Shown here: in pieces, positions 33,338 through 42,219 of the stretch
How the letters are laid out: each line of letters starts with the position of its first letter
How positions within the stretch are numbered: position 1 is the first letter of the stretch
Position numbers and translations under genes: made by a program
The notes under the pieces: generated by a model
What the model saw: only the letters and a program-made list of their open reading frames with translations
What the model was told of the DNA's origin: nothing
The model's database searches: none
Assembly: GCA_964646615.1 (NCBI GenBank)
Contig: CAZYEV010000049.1
Span: 1 to 64,000 of the forward strand
Source of the DNA: M3007 sp964646615
Lineage (GTDB): Bacteria; Bacteroidota; Bacteroidia; Chitinophagales; Saprospiraceae
Reading direction: 5' to 3'
Length of the DNA stretch: 64,000 bases

Positions 33338-33533
33338 GGCGACAGTTAGAAATTAGCCCTCTTAAACCGGCGCGCCTTCCTGTTTTTTTCAAGACTTTTG
33401 CCCTGAAATGCTTTCCTGGTTGGCTGCGCGCCGCGGCAATGGTGTTTTTTGAAAAAATGCTTTCCACAAAAGCCGCTCAAAGGTAAGCCAAACGCGGCGT
33501 CGAACAGACGGGAGGCTCCATCCATCGTGGGCC

Positions 33534-33875
33534 ATGACCGAAGAGAATTTGCAGAAAGTATTGGGCCAGGTAACCCAAACCCTGGCACTGGAGGCTGCCG
33601 AGACGCCACCCGACGAAGCAGCCTTGCTGGCCCTCATTGCGGGCCGTGTGGCCGAACTGCTCGAGCACCAGCCCGAGTACCTGATGAGTCTGCTCTATCG
33701 GCTCGATGTGCTGGAGGAAAAAATTGCGCCTGTAATGCGCGGCCACAGCGAGGAGCCGATACCATTGGCACTGGCCCGGCTCATTCTGGAGCGACAAAAG
33801 CAGCGCGTGGAGACCCGCCGTACCGTGAAGCCGCGCCCCATGGATGCCGCCGATGCTGACGACTGGGCGTGGTGA
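33534..33875 (+). CDS. Conserved-looking small helical protein, function unknown
   Basis: The 113-residue protein is acidic and helical (MTEENLQKVLGQVTQTLALE, LLALIAGRVAELLEHQPEYL) with a basic stretch QKQRVETRRTVKPRP before the end. LLYRLDVLEEKIAPVM lies in the middle. It has no signal peptide or membrane helix, so it is cytosolic. A GGAGG-like sequence lies upstream. It converges on the RidA gene with 19 bases between stops. I do not recognise the family. Confidence 0.6.
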   Translation: MTEENLQKVLGQVTQTLALEAAETPPDEAALLALIAGRVAELLEHQPEYLMSLLYRLDVLEEKIAPVMRGHSEEPIPLALARLILERQKQRVETRRTVKPRPMDAADADDWAW

Positions 33876-33894
33876 AGGGCTATGTGGGGCTTGT

Positions 33895-34326
33895 TCAGAC
33901 CCCGTCGCGCACCACGGCGATGCACTTCAGCTCGATGGCGATAGGGGTGGGCAGGCGGTCAATGCCCACCGTGGTACGGCAGGGCTGGTTGTCCTGGAAG
34001 TATTCGGCGTAGATGCGGTTGAACGTGTGGAAGTCCCGTTCCATGTTCGTCAGGAAGACGGTAACGTCCACTAAGTCTTCCCAGCGGGCGCCGCTGGCCT
34101 CGAGCACGGCGCGCACGTTGCGGAAGACGGAGTGCACCTGTGCCTCGAAGTCAAACTCCACGTAGTTGCCACTGGGGCTGCGCTTCAGGCCTGGCACGCC
34201 GTCGGTTTGCGGGTCGCGCGGGCCGATGCCGGAGAGGAACAGCAGATTGCCCACGCGGCGGGCGTGCGGGTAAAGGCCAACGGGTTTGGGCGCATTCTGA
34301 GCGTCGAATTTTTCGGATGTCGCCAT
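33895..34326 (-). CDS. RidA-family protein, probable 2-aminomuconate deaminase
   Basis: The 143-residue protein has the YjgF/RidA fold with NLLFLSGIGPRDP, FRNVRAVLEASGARWEDLVD and TVFLTNMERDFHTFNRIYAEYF, and the Arg-containing PCRTTVGIDRLPTPIAIELKCIAV end. The GLYPHARRVGNLLFLSG start and the FQDNQPCRTTV segment are those I associate with the 2-aminomuconate deaminase branch, which acts after ACMSD and the semialdehyde dehydrogenase in kynurenine breakdown. A generic enamine deaminase is the alternative. It follows the E2 gene by 36 bases on the same strand, so both are probably in one operon. Confidence 0.8.
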   Translation of the reverse strand: MATSEKFDAQNAPKPVGLYPHARRVGNLLFLSGIGPRDPQTDGVPGLKRSPSGNYVEFDFEAQVHSVFRNVRAVLEASGARWEDLVDVTVFLTNMERDFHTFNRIYAEYFQDNQPCRTTVGIDRLPTPIAIELKCIAVVRDGV

Positions 34327-34362
34327 GCTGCGATTGCGGGTAAGTAATGCGGAAGAGCCGCC

Positions 34363-35721
34363 TTAAATGGCGCGGTTGACATCGAACTGCTCCAGGTAAT
34401 CCGCCACGCGGCGCAGGAAGGAGCCACCCAGCATACCGTCCACGATGCGGTGGTCGTAGGAAAGCGACAGGAACATCATGTGGCGGATGGCAATGACGTC
34501 GCCGTGTTCCGTTTCGAGCACAGCGGGCTTTTTCCGGATAGCGCCCGTAGCCATGATGGCCACCTGCGGCTGGTTGATGATGGGTGTGCCCATGACGTTT
34601 CCAAAGGTGCCGACGTTGGTCAGCGTGAAGGTACCGCCCTGGATCTCTTCGGGCTTCAGCTGGTTTTGCCGCGCGCGGTTGGCCAGGTCGTTGACGGCTT
34701 TCGTCAGGCCCACTAAGTTCAGGTAGTCGGCGTTGCGAATGACGGGCACGATGAGATTGCCGCTGGGCAGGGCTGCCGCCATACCGATATTGATCTCCTT
34801 CTTGACGATAATGCGCGTGCCGTCCACCGAGGAGTTGATGAGCGGGAAGTCGCGAATGGCGCGCACGATGGCCTCGATAAAGATAGGCGTGAAGGTGATG
34901 TTTTCACCGTATTTTTTGCGGAACTCATCCTTGATGCGGTTGCGCCAGAGCACTAAGTTAGTTACGTCGGCCTCGACGAAGGAGGTAACGTGGGCACTGG
35001 TGTGCTTGCTCATCACCATGTGCTCGGCAATGAGCCGGCGCATGCGGTCCATTTCAATGATTTCCACGTTGCCCGAAACGGACGCAGCCGCAGGGGCAGC
35101 GGCAGGAGCAGCTGCTGGAGCAGCAGCAGGTGTCGTGGGCAGCGCAGGTGCTGCCGGGGCAGCCACAGGCGCAGCAGCAGGGGCTGCCTTGCGCTGTTGC
35201 ACGTAAGCGAGGATGTCTTTTTTGGTAACGCGCCCTTCTAAGCCCGTGCCCTGTATGCGGTCGAGTTCGGCCTGAGAGATGCCCTCTTCGCGCGCAATGG
35301 TGCGCACCAGCGGCGAGTAGAAGCGCCCGCTGGCCGCCGTTGCAGCAGCAGGCGTTGGCTCAGCTGCCGGCACAAACGGTACCGCTGCGGCTGCGGGTTC
35401 TGCCGTCGAGGGCGATGACTGGCCATTGCCCGAAGCCGGCGCGCTGACTGCCGGAGAAGCCGCCGGAGCAGCAGCAGAGGCTTCCGTTTCGATAATAGCA
35501 ATGACGGTATTGATGGGTACAACGTCGTTTTCCTTGAAAAAGACTTCTACCACGGTGCCCTCGACGGGCGAAGGCACTTCGCTGTCCACCTTGTCGGTGG
35601 CAATGTCCAGCACGGGTTCGTCCAGTTCTACCCGGTCGCCGGGCTTTTTGCGCCACTTCAGGATGGTGGCCTCCATGATGCTTTCGCCCATTTTGGGCAT
35701 GATGAGTTCTACGCGCGCCAT
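34363..35721 (-). CDS. 2-oxoacid dehydrogenase complex E2 (dihydrolipoamide acyltransferase)
   Basis: The 452-residue protein has a lipoyl domain (residues 1-80, lipoyl-Lys in IATDKVDSEV), an Ala/Pro-rich linker, an E3-binding domain (FYSPLVRTIAREEGISQAELDRIQGTG), a second Ala/Pro-rich linker and the acyltransferase domain with the catalytic SYDHRIVDGMLGG. It passes the acyl group from E1 to CoA. Whether it serves branched-chain, pyruvate or 2-oxoglutarate oxidation cannot be decided without the E1 genes, which are not here; the domain order and a single lipoyl domain fit the branched-chain type. The frame opens 49 codons earlier, but the promoter box at 35755-35762 sets the ATG at 35721. Confidence 0.9.
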   Translation of the reverse strand: MARVELIMPKMGESIMEATILKWRKKPGDRVELDEPVLDIATDKVDSEVPSPVEGTVVEVFFKENDVVPINTVIAIIETEASAAAPAASPAVSAPASGNGQSSPSTAEPAAAAVPFVPAAEPTPAAATAASGRFYSPLVRTIAREEGISQAELDRIQGTGLEGRVTKKDILAYVQQRKAAPAAAPVAAPAAPALPTTPAAAPAAAPAAAPAAASVSGNVEIIEMDRMRRLIAEHMVMSKHTSAHVTSFVEADVTNLVLWRNRIKDEFRKKYGENITFTPIFIEAIVRAIRDFPLINSSVDGTRIIVKKEINIGMAAALPSGNLIVPVIRNADYLNLVGLTKAVNDLANRARQNQLKPEEIQGGTFTLTNVGTFGNVMGTPIINQPQVAIMATGAIRKKPAVLETEHGDVIAIRHMMFLSLSYDHRIVDGMLGGSFLRRVADYLEQFDVNRAI

Positions 35722-35754
35722 GCTCGTGTGCGAATTGTTTGTGTTAAGGCGGCG

Positions 35755-35762
35755 CAAAGGTA
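35755..35762 (-). promoter_or_regulatory. -7 promoter box TACCTTTG for the E2 gene
   Basis: The minus strand reads GCGCTACCTTTGCGCC, about 34 bases before the ATG at 35721. Confidence 0.6.
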
Positions 35763-35878
35763 GCGCATCAAAACGGTGTATGCCTGTCTCGGATGCCTCG
35801 AAGGTGAGAAGTAACGGGTGAATATCGCCCCTGGCCCTCTGTAGGCCATTCCAGTTTTTTTTAGCCATTTCGAGTAGG

Positions 35879-35924
35879 ATGACGGGCTAAATGTGGGTTT
35901 GCAAGAGGACATTTAGCCTGTCAT
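35879..35924. repeat. Isolated 15-bp inverted repeat (long hairpin) in a 459-base intergenic gap
   Basis: ATGACGGGCTAAATG and CATTTAGCCTGTCAT pair over 15 bases with one G-T pair, around a 16-base loop, and are followed on the plus strand by CGCATTTTTG. It looks like a terminator of a plus-strand transcript, but no plus-strand gene lies upstream, since the genes to the left run the other way. The rest of 35722-36180 holds the E2 promoter and upstream sequence of the next gene, with no gene that I can see. Confidence 0.55.
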
Positions 35925-36180
35925 CGCATTTTTGTAGCCTGGAATGTCTCTTTGAAGTCTGGAAGAAAGCCTACTGGCTTACCAAGTGGTTAGCACGCAC
36001 TCATTTGAAGCCACTACATCTTCTACTGTGATAACAACGATGTACCCCCTTTCCTCGAAACGGACAAAAACAGCAACTTTTAGCCTTTTTTAACACATTC
36101 GCGAACTGCCGCCTTTACCTTTCTGGCGTCTATGGCGTTGTTTGTCGAAACTTGCTTTTGAGACCTAACTTTTCCAATCT

Positions 36181-39100
36181 ATGCGTTACGCTTATTTGCT
36201 TTTGCTTGCCTGTGGGCTGCTGTGGAGCACGCCAGCCGAGGCCCAGTACTTCGGCCGCAACAAGCCGCGCTACCAACAGCACGACTTTCAGGTGCACGAA
36301 ACGGAGCACTTCCGCATTTACGACTACCTGAAAAATCCGGACAAACTGCGCGAGCTGGCGGCCTCTGCTGAGCTGTGGTACCGCATGCACCAGGCCGTTC
36401 TGCTGGACACCTTCACGGAGAAAAACCCGATCATCATCTACAACGACCACGCGGGCTTCCAGCAGACGAATACCATCATGGGCGACATTGGCGTGGGCAC
36501 GGGCGGCGTAACGGAAGCGCTACGCAACCGTGTTGTCTTCCCGGTAGCGATGACCAACCAGCAAACGCATCACGTGCTGGGCCACGAACTGGTGCACGCT
36601 TTCCAGTACAAACTCATTCTGGAAGGCGATTCTACCACGATGCGCAATCTGGGCAATCTGCCGCTGTGGATGGTGGAAGGTCTGGCCGAATACCTGTCTA
36701 TCGGGCGCATTGACCCACACACGGCTATGTGGATGCGCGACGCCGTTAAGCACGATGCGCTGCCCAAAAACTTCCGCGACTTAGACAGCGGCAAGTTCTT
36801 CCCCTACCGCTGGGGGCAAGCCTTTTGGGCCTTCGTTACGGGCGTCTATGGCGACGGGGTCATCAACCCGCTGTTTGTCAACACGGCCCGCTTCGGCCTG
36901 GAAGGTGCCGTGCAGCTGGTGCTGAACACCACAGCAGACTCGCTCTCGGCGGCCTGGACGCGCACGCTGCGCAACCACTACGGCCAGTGGGTAACCAAAG
37001 GCAAAAAAGACCGTTTTCCGGGCAAACGCCTGCTGTCGGACGACAACTTCGGCTCGATGAACATCTCGCCGTCTATCAGCCCCAACGGCAAGTACTTCAC
37101 CTTCCTGTCGGAGCGCAACCTGTTTTCTATTGACCTGTACCTGGCCGATGCGCGCACGGGCAAGGTGATACGCAAGGTGGCCAGCAGCACTCAGGACGGA
37201 CACATTGACCACTTCGACTTCATCGAAAGCGCCGGCACATGGGCGCCCGATAGCGAGCGCTTCGCCTTTGATGTCTATGAGCAGGGGCGCAGCGTGCTCA
37301 TCGTCAAAGACGTCTTCTCCGGAAAAACGCTGGAGCGCATCGCCATACCGGGCGTGCCGGAATTTAGCCACCCGGCCTGGAGCCCCGATGGGCGCACCAT
37401 CGTTGTCAGCGGCTTAGTGAATGGCCAGACCGACCTGTACACCTATGATTTAAGAACCCAAAAGGTGCGCCGTCTGACCAACGACCGCTATGCTGAAATA
37501 CACCCCTCCTGGAACCGCGACGGCTCCGTGCTGGCCTTCGTTACCGACCAGCTGAGCATGGAGCGCGGCCGCACCGACGGTGCCTGGCGCATGAACATTG
37601 GCATCATGGATATGGCCAACGGCTATACGGAAATGCTCGACATCTTCCCGGGCGCCGACAACGTTAACCCGCAATTCGACGGGCAGGGCAACCTGTACTT
37701 CCTGAGCAACCGCGACGGCATGCGCAACCTGTACTACTACGACCGCGTCACCAAACAGGTCTTTCAGGCCACGCAGCTGGAAACCGGCATCAGCGGCATC
37801 ACGCATTACGCCCCGGCCATCGCCGTAGCCGGCGACCGCGTGCTCTACACCCTGTACAACGAGGGCAGCTACGAAATACACCAGGCACGCGCCGAAAACT
37901 TCGAGAAAAAGGAGGTGAAAGCCAACGCGGTGGATATGGCCCCCGCCGCCCTGCCGCCCTTCTCGCCCGGCAAGCGCGATGTGGTGAACACAAACCTGCG
38001 CCTCATAGACACGAACTTCAAAGAAGTGCTCGATACCGTTACGCTGCGCAAGGTCCCGTACAAGGCCAATTTCTCCCTCTCCTACATCGGCGGCGGGGGC
38101 GGCATCGGCGTAACGACCGGGAACACCTCCTTTGGCGCGGCTACTGGCCTGGCCGGAGGCGTGGACATGCTTTTTGACGATATCCTGGGCAACAACCAGA
38201 TGTATGTCGGTCTGGCCGTCAATGGCGAAATTCAGGACGCCGCCGGCATTTTCTCATACATTAACAACAAGCGGCGCCTGGCTTGGGGCGGCTCTTTCTC
38301 CCATATACCCTTCCGTTCGGTAGCCTATTACGGCTTGCGAAACACTCAAATCGAGATACGCCCGGGAGTGCAAATTGACGTCATAGAAGAAGTGTTGGGT
38401 ATCCAGCGTCTCTTCCAGGAGCGCCTGAGCGCCTTTGTGATGTATCCTTTCTCCACAACGAGACGCATCGAGTTTGGGGGCGCCTTCGAGTATTACAGTA
38501 CCCGCACCACGGAGTATTCCACTTTTTACGACCCAGCAACGCTCCTCGCTATCGGCACGCGACGCCAGCGCGTACCCGGTTCGGCTCAACTATCGCTGTT
38601 CAATGCGAATACGGCTTTGGTGGGCGACAACTCGTTTTTCGGCTTCACGGCTCCACTACAGGGCTGGCGCTATCGCATTGGGTTGGAGAAGTTTTTTGGC
38701 GACTTCAATTTCTATACTGTCTTACTGGACGGGCGGCGTTACTTCCGCTTTCGACCGTTCACACTGGCCATGCGGAGCATGTCGTATGGGCGCTTTGGCG
38801 GCAATTCCGACCAGGTATTTCCATTCTTTCTGGGCAACCCGTGGTTTGTGCGCGGCTATGGCTCCAGTGCTCTTTACACCGCCGACCCGCAGCTGGCCGA
38901 GCGCATGATCGGCAGCAAAATGTCGGTAGCCAACGTGGAGCTACGCTTGCCGTTCCTGGGCCGCAAACCGCTGAGCCTGGTCAACTTTTTCCTGCCGGTG
39001 GATTTAGGCTTTTTCGCCGACGGCGGCATAGCCATGTTCAACTTCAGCGATTTGGAGGAGCCTTCTGAACAGACCGGGCAGATACACGAGCCGATCTTCA

Positions 39101-39231
39101 GCGTGGGCGCATCCATTCGCATCAACCTCTTTGGCGCCCTGGTGCTGGAGCCGTACTACGCGCTGCCGCTGTCGGTCAAGCCCGAAGTGCGCGAGTGGCG
39201 TTGGGGGTTCAACATCCTGCCCGGCTGGTAA
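36181..39231 (+). CDS. Outer-membrane protein combining a zinc metalloprotease-like domain, TolB-type propeller and beta-barrel
   Basis: The 1016-residue protein has a signal peptide (MRYAYLLLLACGLLWSTPAE). Residues about 30-260 form a gluzincin-like domain with HELVH at 135-139 and a possible third ligand Glu170 in VEGLAEYLS. Residues about 280-610 hold TolB/PD40 propeller blades (FSHPAWSPDGRTIVVSG, IHPSWNRDG). The last 380 residues are strand-rich with alternating aromatic residues and end in a Trp (FNILPGW), typical of an outer-membrane barrel. All metal ligands appear intact. Such a protein would sit in the outer membrane with the peptidase and propeller in the periplasm or outside. A near-match promoter box (TACCTTTC) lies at about 36116. 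Confidence 0.8.
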   Translation: MRYAYLLLLACGLLWSTPAEAQYFGRNKPRYQQHDFQVHETEHFRIYDYLKNPDKLRELAASAELWYRMHQAVLLDTFTEKNPIIIYNDHAGFQQTNTIMGDIGVGTGGVTEALRNRVVFPVAMTNQQTHHVLGHELVHAFQYKLILEGDSTTMRNLGNLPLWMVEGLAEYLSIGRIDPHTAMWMRDAVKHDALPKNFRDLDSGKFFPYRWGQAFWAFVTGVYGDGVINPLFVNTARFGLEGAVQLVLNTTADSLSAAWTRTLRNHYGQWVTKGKKDRFPGKRLLSDDNFGSMNISPSISPNGKYFTFLSERNLFSIDLYLADARTGKVIRKVASSTQDGHIDHFDFIESAGTWAPDSERFAFDVYEQGRSVLIVKDVFSGKTLERIAIPGVPEFSHPAWSPDGRTIVVSGLVNGQTDLYTYDLRTQKVRRLTNDRYAEIHPSWNRDGSVLAFVTDQLSMERGRTDGAWRMNIGIMDMANGYTEMLDIFPGADNVNPQFDGQGNLYFLSNRDGMRNLYYYDRVTKQVFQATQLETGISGITHYAPAIAVAGDRVLYTLYNEGSYEIHQARAENFEKKEVKANAVDMAPAALPPFSPGKRDVVNTNLRLIDTNFKEVLDTVTLRKVPYKANFSLSYIGGGGGIGVTTGNTSFGAATGLAGGVDMLFDDILGNNQMYVGLAVNGEIQDAAGIFSYINNKRRLAWGGSFSHIPFRSVAYYGLRNTQIEIRPGVQIDVIEEVLGIQRLFQERLSAFVMYPFSTTRRIEFGGAFEYYSTRTTEYSTFYDPATLLAIGTRRQRVPGSAQLSLFNANTALVGDNSFFGFTAPLQGWRYRIGLEKFFGDFNFYTVLLDGRRYFRFRPFTLAMRSMSYGRFGGNSDQVFPFFLGNPWFVRGYGSSALYTADPQLAERMIGSKMSVANVELRLPFLGRKPLSLVNFFLPVDLGFFADGGIAMFNFSDLEEPSEQTGQIHEPIFSVGASIRINLFGALVLEPYYALPLSVKPEVREWRWGFNILPGW

Positions 39232-39241
39232 GGCGGTTGCC

Positions 39242-39249
39242 TACTTTTG
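39242..39249 (+). promoter_or_regulatory. -7 promoter box TACTTTTG for the Ig-like lipoprotein gene
   Basis: TACTTTTGCGG is 12 bases before the ATG at 39262 and only 11 bases after the stop of the preceding gene. Confidence 0.55.
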
Positions 39250-39261
39250 CGGCGGTTTGGC

Positions 39262-40944
39262 ATGAAGAATTTTCTCATAGCGCTTGCAGGAGCGACTCTG
39301 CTGGGAGCATGCGCACGGATAGGATCGCCAGAAGGCGGCCCAAAGGACACGACGCCCCCCCGAGTGGTGGAGGCGAAAAGCACGCCCAACGGCGCCCTGA
39401 ACTTTCGGGAGCGCGCCATCTACCTGACTTTCGACGAATGGGTAACTCTGCAGGAGGTCAATACGCAAGTCTTCGTTTCACCGCCTTTAGCCAAACGGCC
39501 CGAGGTTACCCTCAAGGGCCGCACGGTCATCTTCCGCTTCGACGAGGATGAGCGACTAAGGCCCAACACGACCTATACCATCTTCTTTGGCACGGCAGTG
39601 CGCGACCTGCACGAGGGCAATGTGGCGCAAGACCTGCGCTTTGTGTTCTCCACCGGCGACCACATAGACAGCACAACACTCGTAGGCGTGGTGGTGGATG
39701 CGTTCAGCAACGAACCCGTAGAAAATGCCTCCGTCATGCTGTACGACAACCTGGCCGACAGCGCCATCGTAACGGAGAGGCCGTATTATCTGGCACGTAC
39801 TGACAAAGGCGGGCAGCTGCGCCTGCCCAACGTGCGCCCGGGCACGTACCGCTGCATCGCCATCGAGGATGCCGACCAGAACCTGCGCTGGCGACCGGAG
39901 AGCGAACGCATGGCTTTTCTGGACTCCTTCGTCGTTGTGCGGCCCACCGATACGCTGGTGTCCGTACCCGTGCTGCGCATGAGCGCTCCCGCACCGGCGG
40001 GGCGTTTGTTGGCGCGCCGCGTCAACCAGTATGGCGTGGTGCGTTTAGGCTACGGCCGCCTGCTGGCGCTGCCCGAGCTGCGCGTCGAGCCGCCGCAGGT
40101 GCGCTGGTTGCCCACGCGCGAGCAGGACACCCTCGTCGTCTGGTACGACAATCCCGATTCCGTAGCCTGGACGCTCTACGCTGGCGCCGATACCATACCT
40201 GTGCGGGCCTTGCCGAGGGCCACCTTCCTCAAACAGCATCGCCTCTTTTTCGGCGACGACCGCCTGACGCCTCCCGCCGCTGGCCGGCGGCCCACCCAAC
40301 CCGCTACGCCTGCGACCTTGCCACCACCGCGTACGGTGAACGTGCGCTCTGGACGGTCCTTGCTCGTGCCCTTCAGTGCACCGCTTACCCACATAGATAC
40401 CAGCCGCGTCGTCTGGCTGGCCGACAGCACCGAAACACGCGACTTCACCCTGGCCACCGACTCGACCGACCCACTTTCGCTGCGCCTTTTGTTCAACCGC
40501 GAACGCGGACGCCGCTACACGCTAACCCTGCTGCCCGGAGCACTTACCGACTTCTGGGGCGCCACCAACGCCGACACGCTGACGCGCTTCTTCACCGTGC
40601 CCACCGACAAACAGGTCGGCAACATGATTTTGGTGTTAGAAAACCTCACCCCCGGAACGGCCTATATCCTGCGCCTGCTCAACGGCAATGTGCTGGAAGA
40701 GGAGCGGCCCTTCGTGGCCGAACGCTCGGAGCAACGCGAGGTATTTGCCGACCTCACTCCGGTAGCGTACACCGCGCAGCTCATCGAAGACACCAATCGC
40801 AACGGTCGCTGGGACGGCGGAGACTACTTCGCACACCGACAACCCGAGCGCGTTTTTTCTAAAAAAATGGACGCCCTCCGCCCGGGGTGGGACTCCGAGT
40901 TCACCCTTGCCGTGCCCTCCGATACGCCGCGCCGCCGCGAATAG
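39262..40944 (+). CDS. Lipoprotein with bacterial Ig-like domain
   Basis: The 560-residue protein begins MKNFLIALAGATLLGAC, a clear lipobox, followed by ARIGSPEGGPKDTTPPRV. The first 100 residues (ALNFRERAIYLTFDEWVTL, LRPNTTYTIFFGTAVRD) are the Big_5/SbsA-type Ig-like domain found at the N-terminus of many Bacteroidota lipoproteins. A transthyretin-like segment (GVVVDAFSNEPVENASVMLYD, LPNVRPGTYRCIAIEDADQN) follows, and a second one near the end (LIEDTNRNGRWDGGDYF). It should be anchored in the outer membrane; no enzymatic site is visible. A TTG five codons earlier overlaps the promoter and is not used. Confidence 0.83.
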   Translation: MKNFLIALAGATLLGACARIGSPEGGPKDTTPPRVVEAKSTPNGALNFRERAIYLTFDEWVTLQEVNTQVFVSPPLAKRPEVTLKGRTVIFRFDEDERLRPNTTYTIFFGTAVRDLHEGNVAQDLRFVFSTGDHIDSTTLVGVVVDAFSNEPVENASVMLYDNLADSAIVTERPYYLARTDKGGQLRLPNVRPGTYRCIAIEDADQNLRWRPESERMAFLDSFVVVRPTDTLVSVPVLRMSAPAPAGRLLARRVNQYGVVRLGYGRLLALPELRVEPPQVRWLPTREQDTLVVWYDNPDSVAWTLYAGADTIPVRALPRATFLKQHRLFFGDDRLTPPAAGRRPTQPATPATLPPPRTVNVRSGRSLLVPFSAPLTHIDTSRVVWLADSTETRDFTLATDSTDPLSLRLLFNRERGRRYTLTLLPGALTDFWGATNADTLTRFFTVPTDKQVGNMILVLENLTPGTAYILRLLNGNVLEEERPFVAERSEQREVFADLTPVAYTAQLIEDTNRNGRWDGGDYFAHRQPERVFSKKMDALRPGWDSEFTLAVPSDTPRRRE

Positions 40945-40954
40945 CGCCTCCGCC

Positions 40955-41953
40955 TCAACGGCGCTGCCCTTTCGTCTTGGGCGGGCGGCCCAGCAGGTCG
41001 CGCCGGTTTTTATCGTCCAAAACCGGGTAGGGCCGAGGGGCCTCTTCCTGGCTGTCGCGGAATACTTTTTCCACAAACACCCATCGGCCTTTTTCGTATT
41101 TGAAGCCATCGTAGCTGCCGTCGGGCACGTGCGTAATGCCGCCCGTGTGCGGCGAAGGCCAGGGGATGAGGTGGTCGAAGAGCACCATTTTATAGTAGTC
41201 GTCCCAGTTGAGCTTCACTTTGGCATCGGCGGAGTACTCCAGGATGAGGCGGTGTTCGCCCAGCTGGCCGTTGCGCTCGAATACGGGCGCCCCCAGCACC
41301 GGCTCGCCTTTGGCATCGAAGGAGAGCACATCCATGACTTTTCGCTTTTCAAAAAAACTGTGTCCGTCGAGGCCAAACAGCAGGTACATGCGGCCCCGCC
41401 GGGTGTCGAACGGCCGCAGGTTGTAGTAAACGGCGCCGTACCAGCGGTTGGGCGGCAGCGCTTCGCGAGTGGGCATAGGCCCCAGCTCGAAGCGGCGGTC
41501 AATGAGTGGGAAAAGCTTGAGCTCCCGCTGGTTCATCTGAATGGCCCCATAGTGCCGGTAGGTGGAGTCGTCCACAAACAGCTGCCAGGTAAAAATGCGA
41601 AACGAGCTGTCAGGCGGCGTCAGGATGGAGACGCTACCGAGCCGCTCGAAGGGATAGCGGAACGAGTTCTCTGTCTTCAGCGCGCGCACCAAACCCGTGA
41701 TGAGGCTTTTGCAGGCCAGAAAGCGCATCTCCGACGACGTATCGTTCGTAATCGCAAAGGCAAATACGGCCAGCGTATCCTCGGCCCGGCGCAGTTGCTC
41801 GCATGCTTCGGGTGTCAGCTCGCCAGCACGCCCAATTTTTTGGGAAAAAACAGCAGTGATTACCGTAAAAAACAGCGCCAACAGCGCCCAAAGGCGCCCA
41901 TAACGGCCAGACCTGGCTGACCTGAAAATCACCCAAAGCGAAACGTCATACAT
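40955..41953 (-). CDS. Conserved-looking exported protein, function unknown
   Basis: The 332-residue protein starts with a basic segment and a hydrophobic helix (LWALLALFFTVITAVFSQ), probably a signal peptide or anchor. The mature part contains GRMYLLFGLDGHSFFEKRKVMD, PPNRWYGAVYYNL and ILEYSADAKVKLNWDD, with a Lys/Arg-rich end. The pattern is mostly beta. I have seen similar proteins only as unnamed Bacteroidota proteins. It converges on the Ig-like lipoprotein gene with ten bases between the stops. The 266 bases upstream show no gene. Confidence 0.65.
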   Translation of the reverse strand: MYDVSLWVIFRSARSGRYGRLWALLALFFTVITAVFSQKIGRAGELTPEACEQLRRAEDTLAVFAFAITNDTSSEMRFLACKSLITGLVRALKTENSFRYPFERLGSVSILTPPDSSFRIFTWQLFVDDSTYRHYGAIQMNQRELKLFPLIDRRFELGPMPTREALPPNRWYGAVYYNLRPFDTRRGRMYLLFGLDGHSFFEKRKVMDVLSFDAKGEPVLGAPVFERNGQLGEHRLILEYSADAKVKLNWDDYYKMVLFDHLIPWPSPHTGGITHVPDGSYDGFKYEKGRWVFVEKVFRDSQEEAPRPYPVLDDKNRRDLLGRPPKTKGQRR

Positions 41954-42176
41954 GTGCGTCTTGCCCCTGTTTCAAAAAAGCGCTCCCTAAACGCCCAGCC
42001 GATTGGGCAAATTGCACATGCAAGCGCTCCAGCGGAGCCAAACCACCCGAGCCTGAAGTACTCGTGCCTTCGCAGCAGCCAAAACCTTCTTTCCCGCCAC
42101 AAAAAGGGCTGGATTTCATCGAAGTAGCTGGGTAAATTTTACTCAGAATACCAGCCAGCGCTCCGTCCGGACATCG

Positions 42177-42184
42177 TAGATTTG
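42177..42184 (+). promoter_or_regulatory. -7 promoter box TAGATTTG for the alpha/beta hydrolase gene
   Basis: TAGATTTGAGCC lies 35 bases before the ATG at 42220. Confidence 0.5.
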
Positions 42185-42219
42185 AGCCGATATTTTCTGC
42201 CTTAACCACCACTGCCGAT

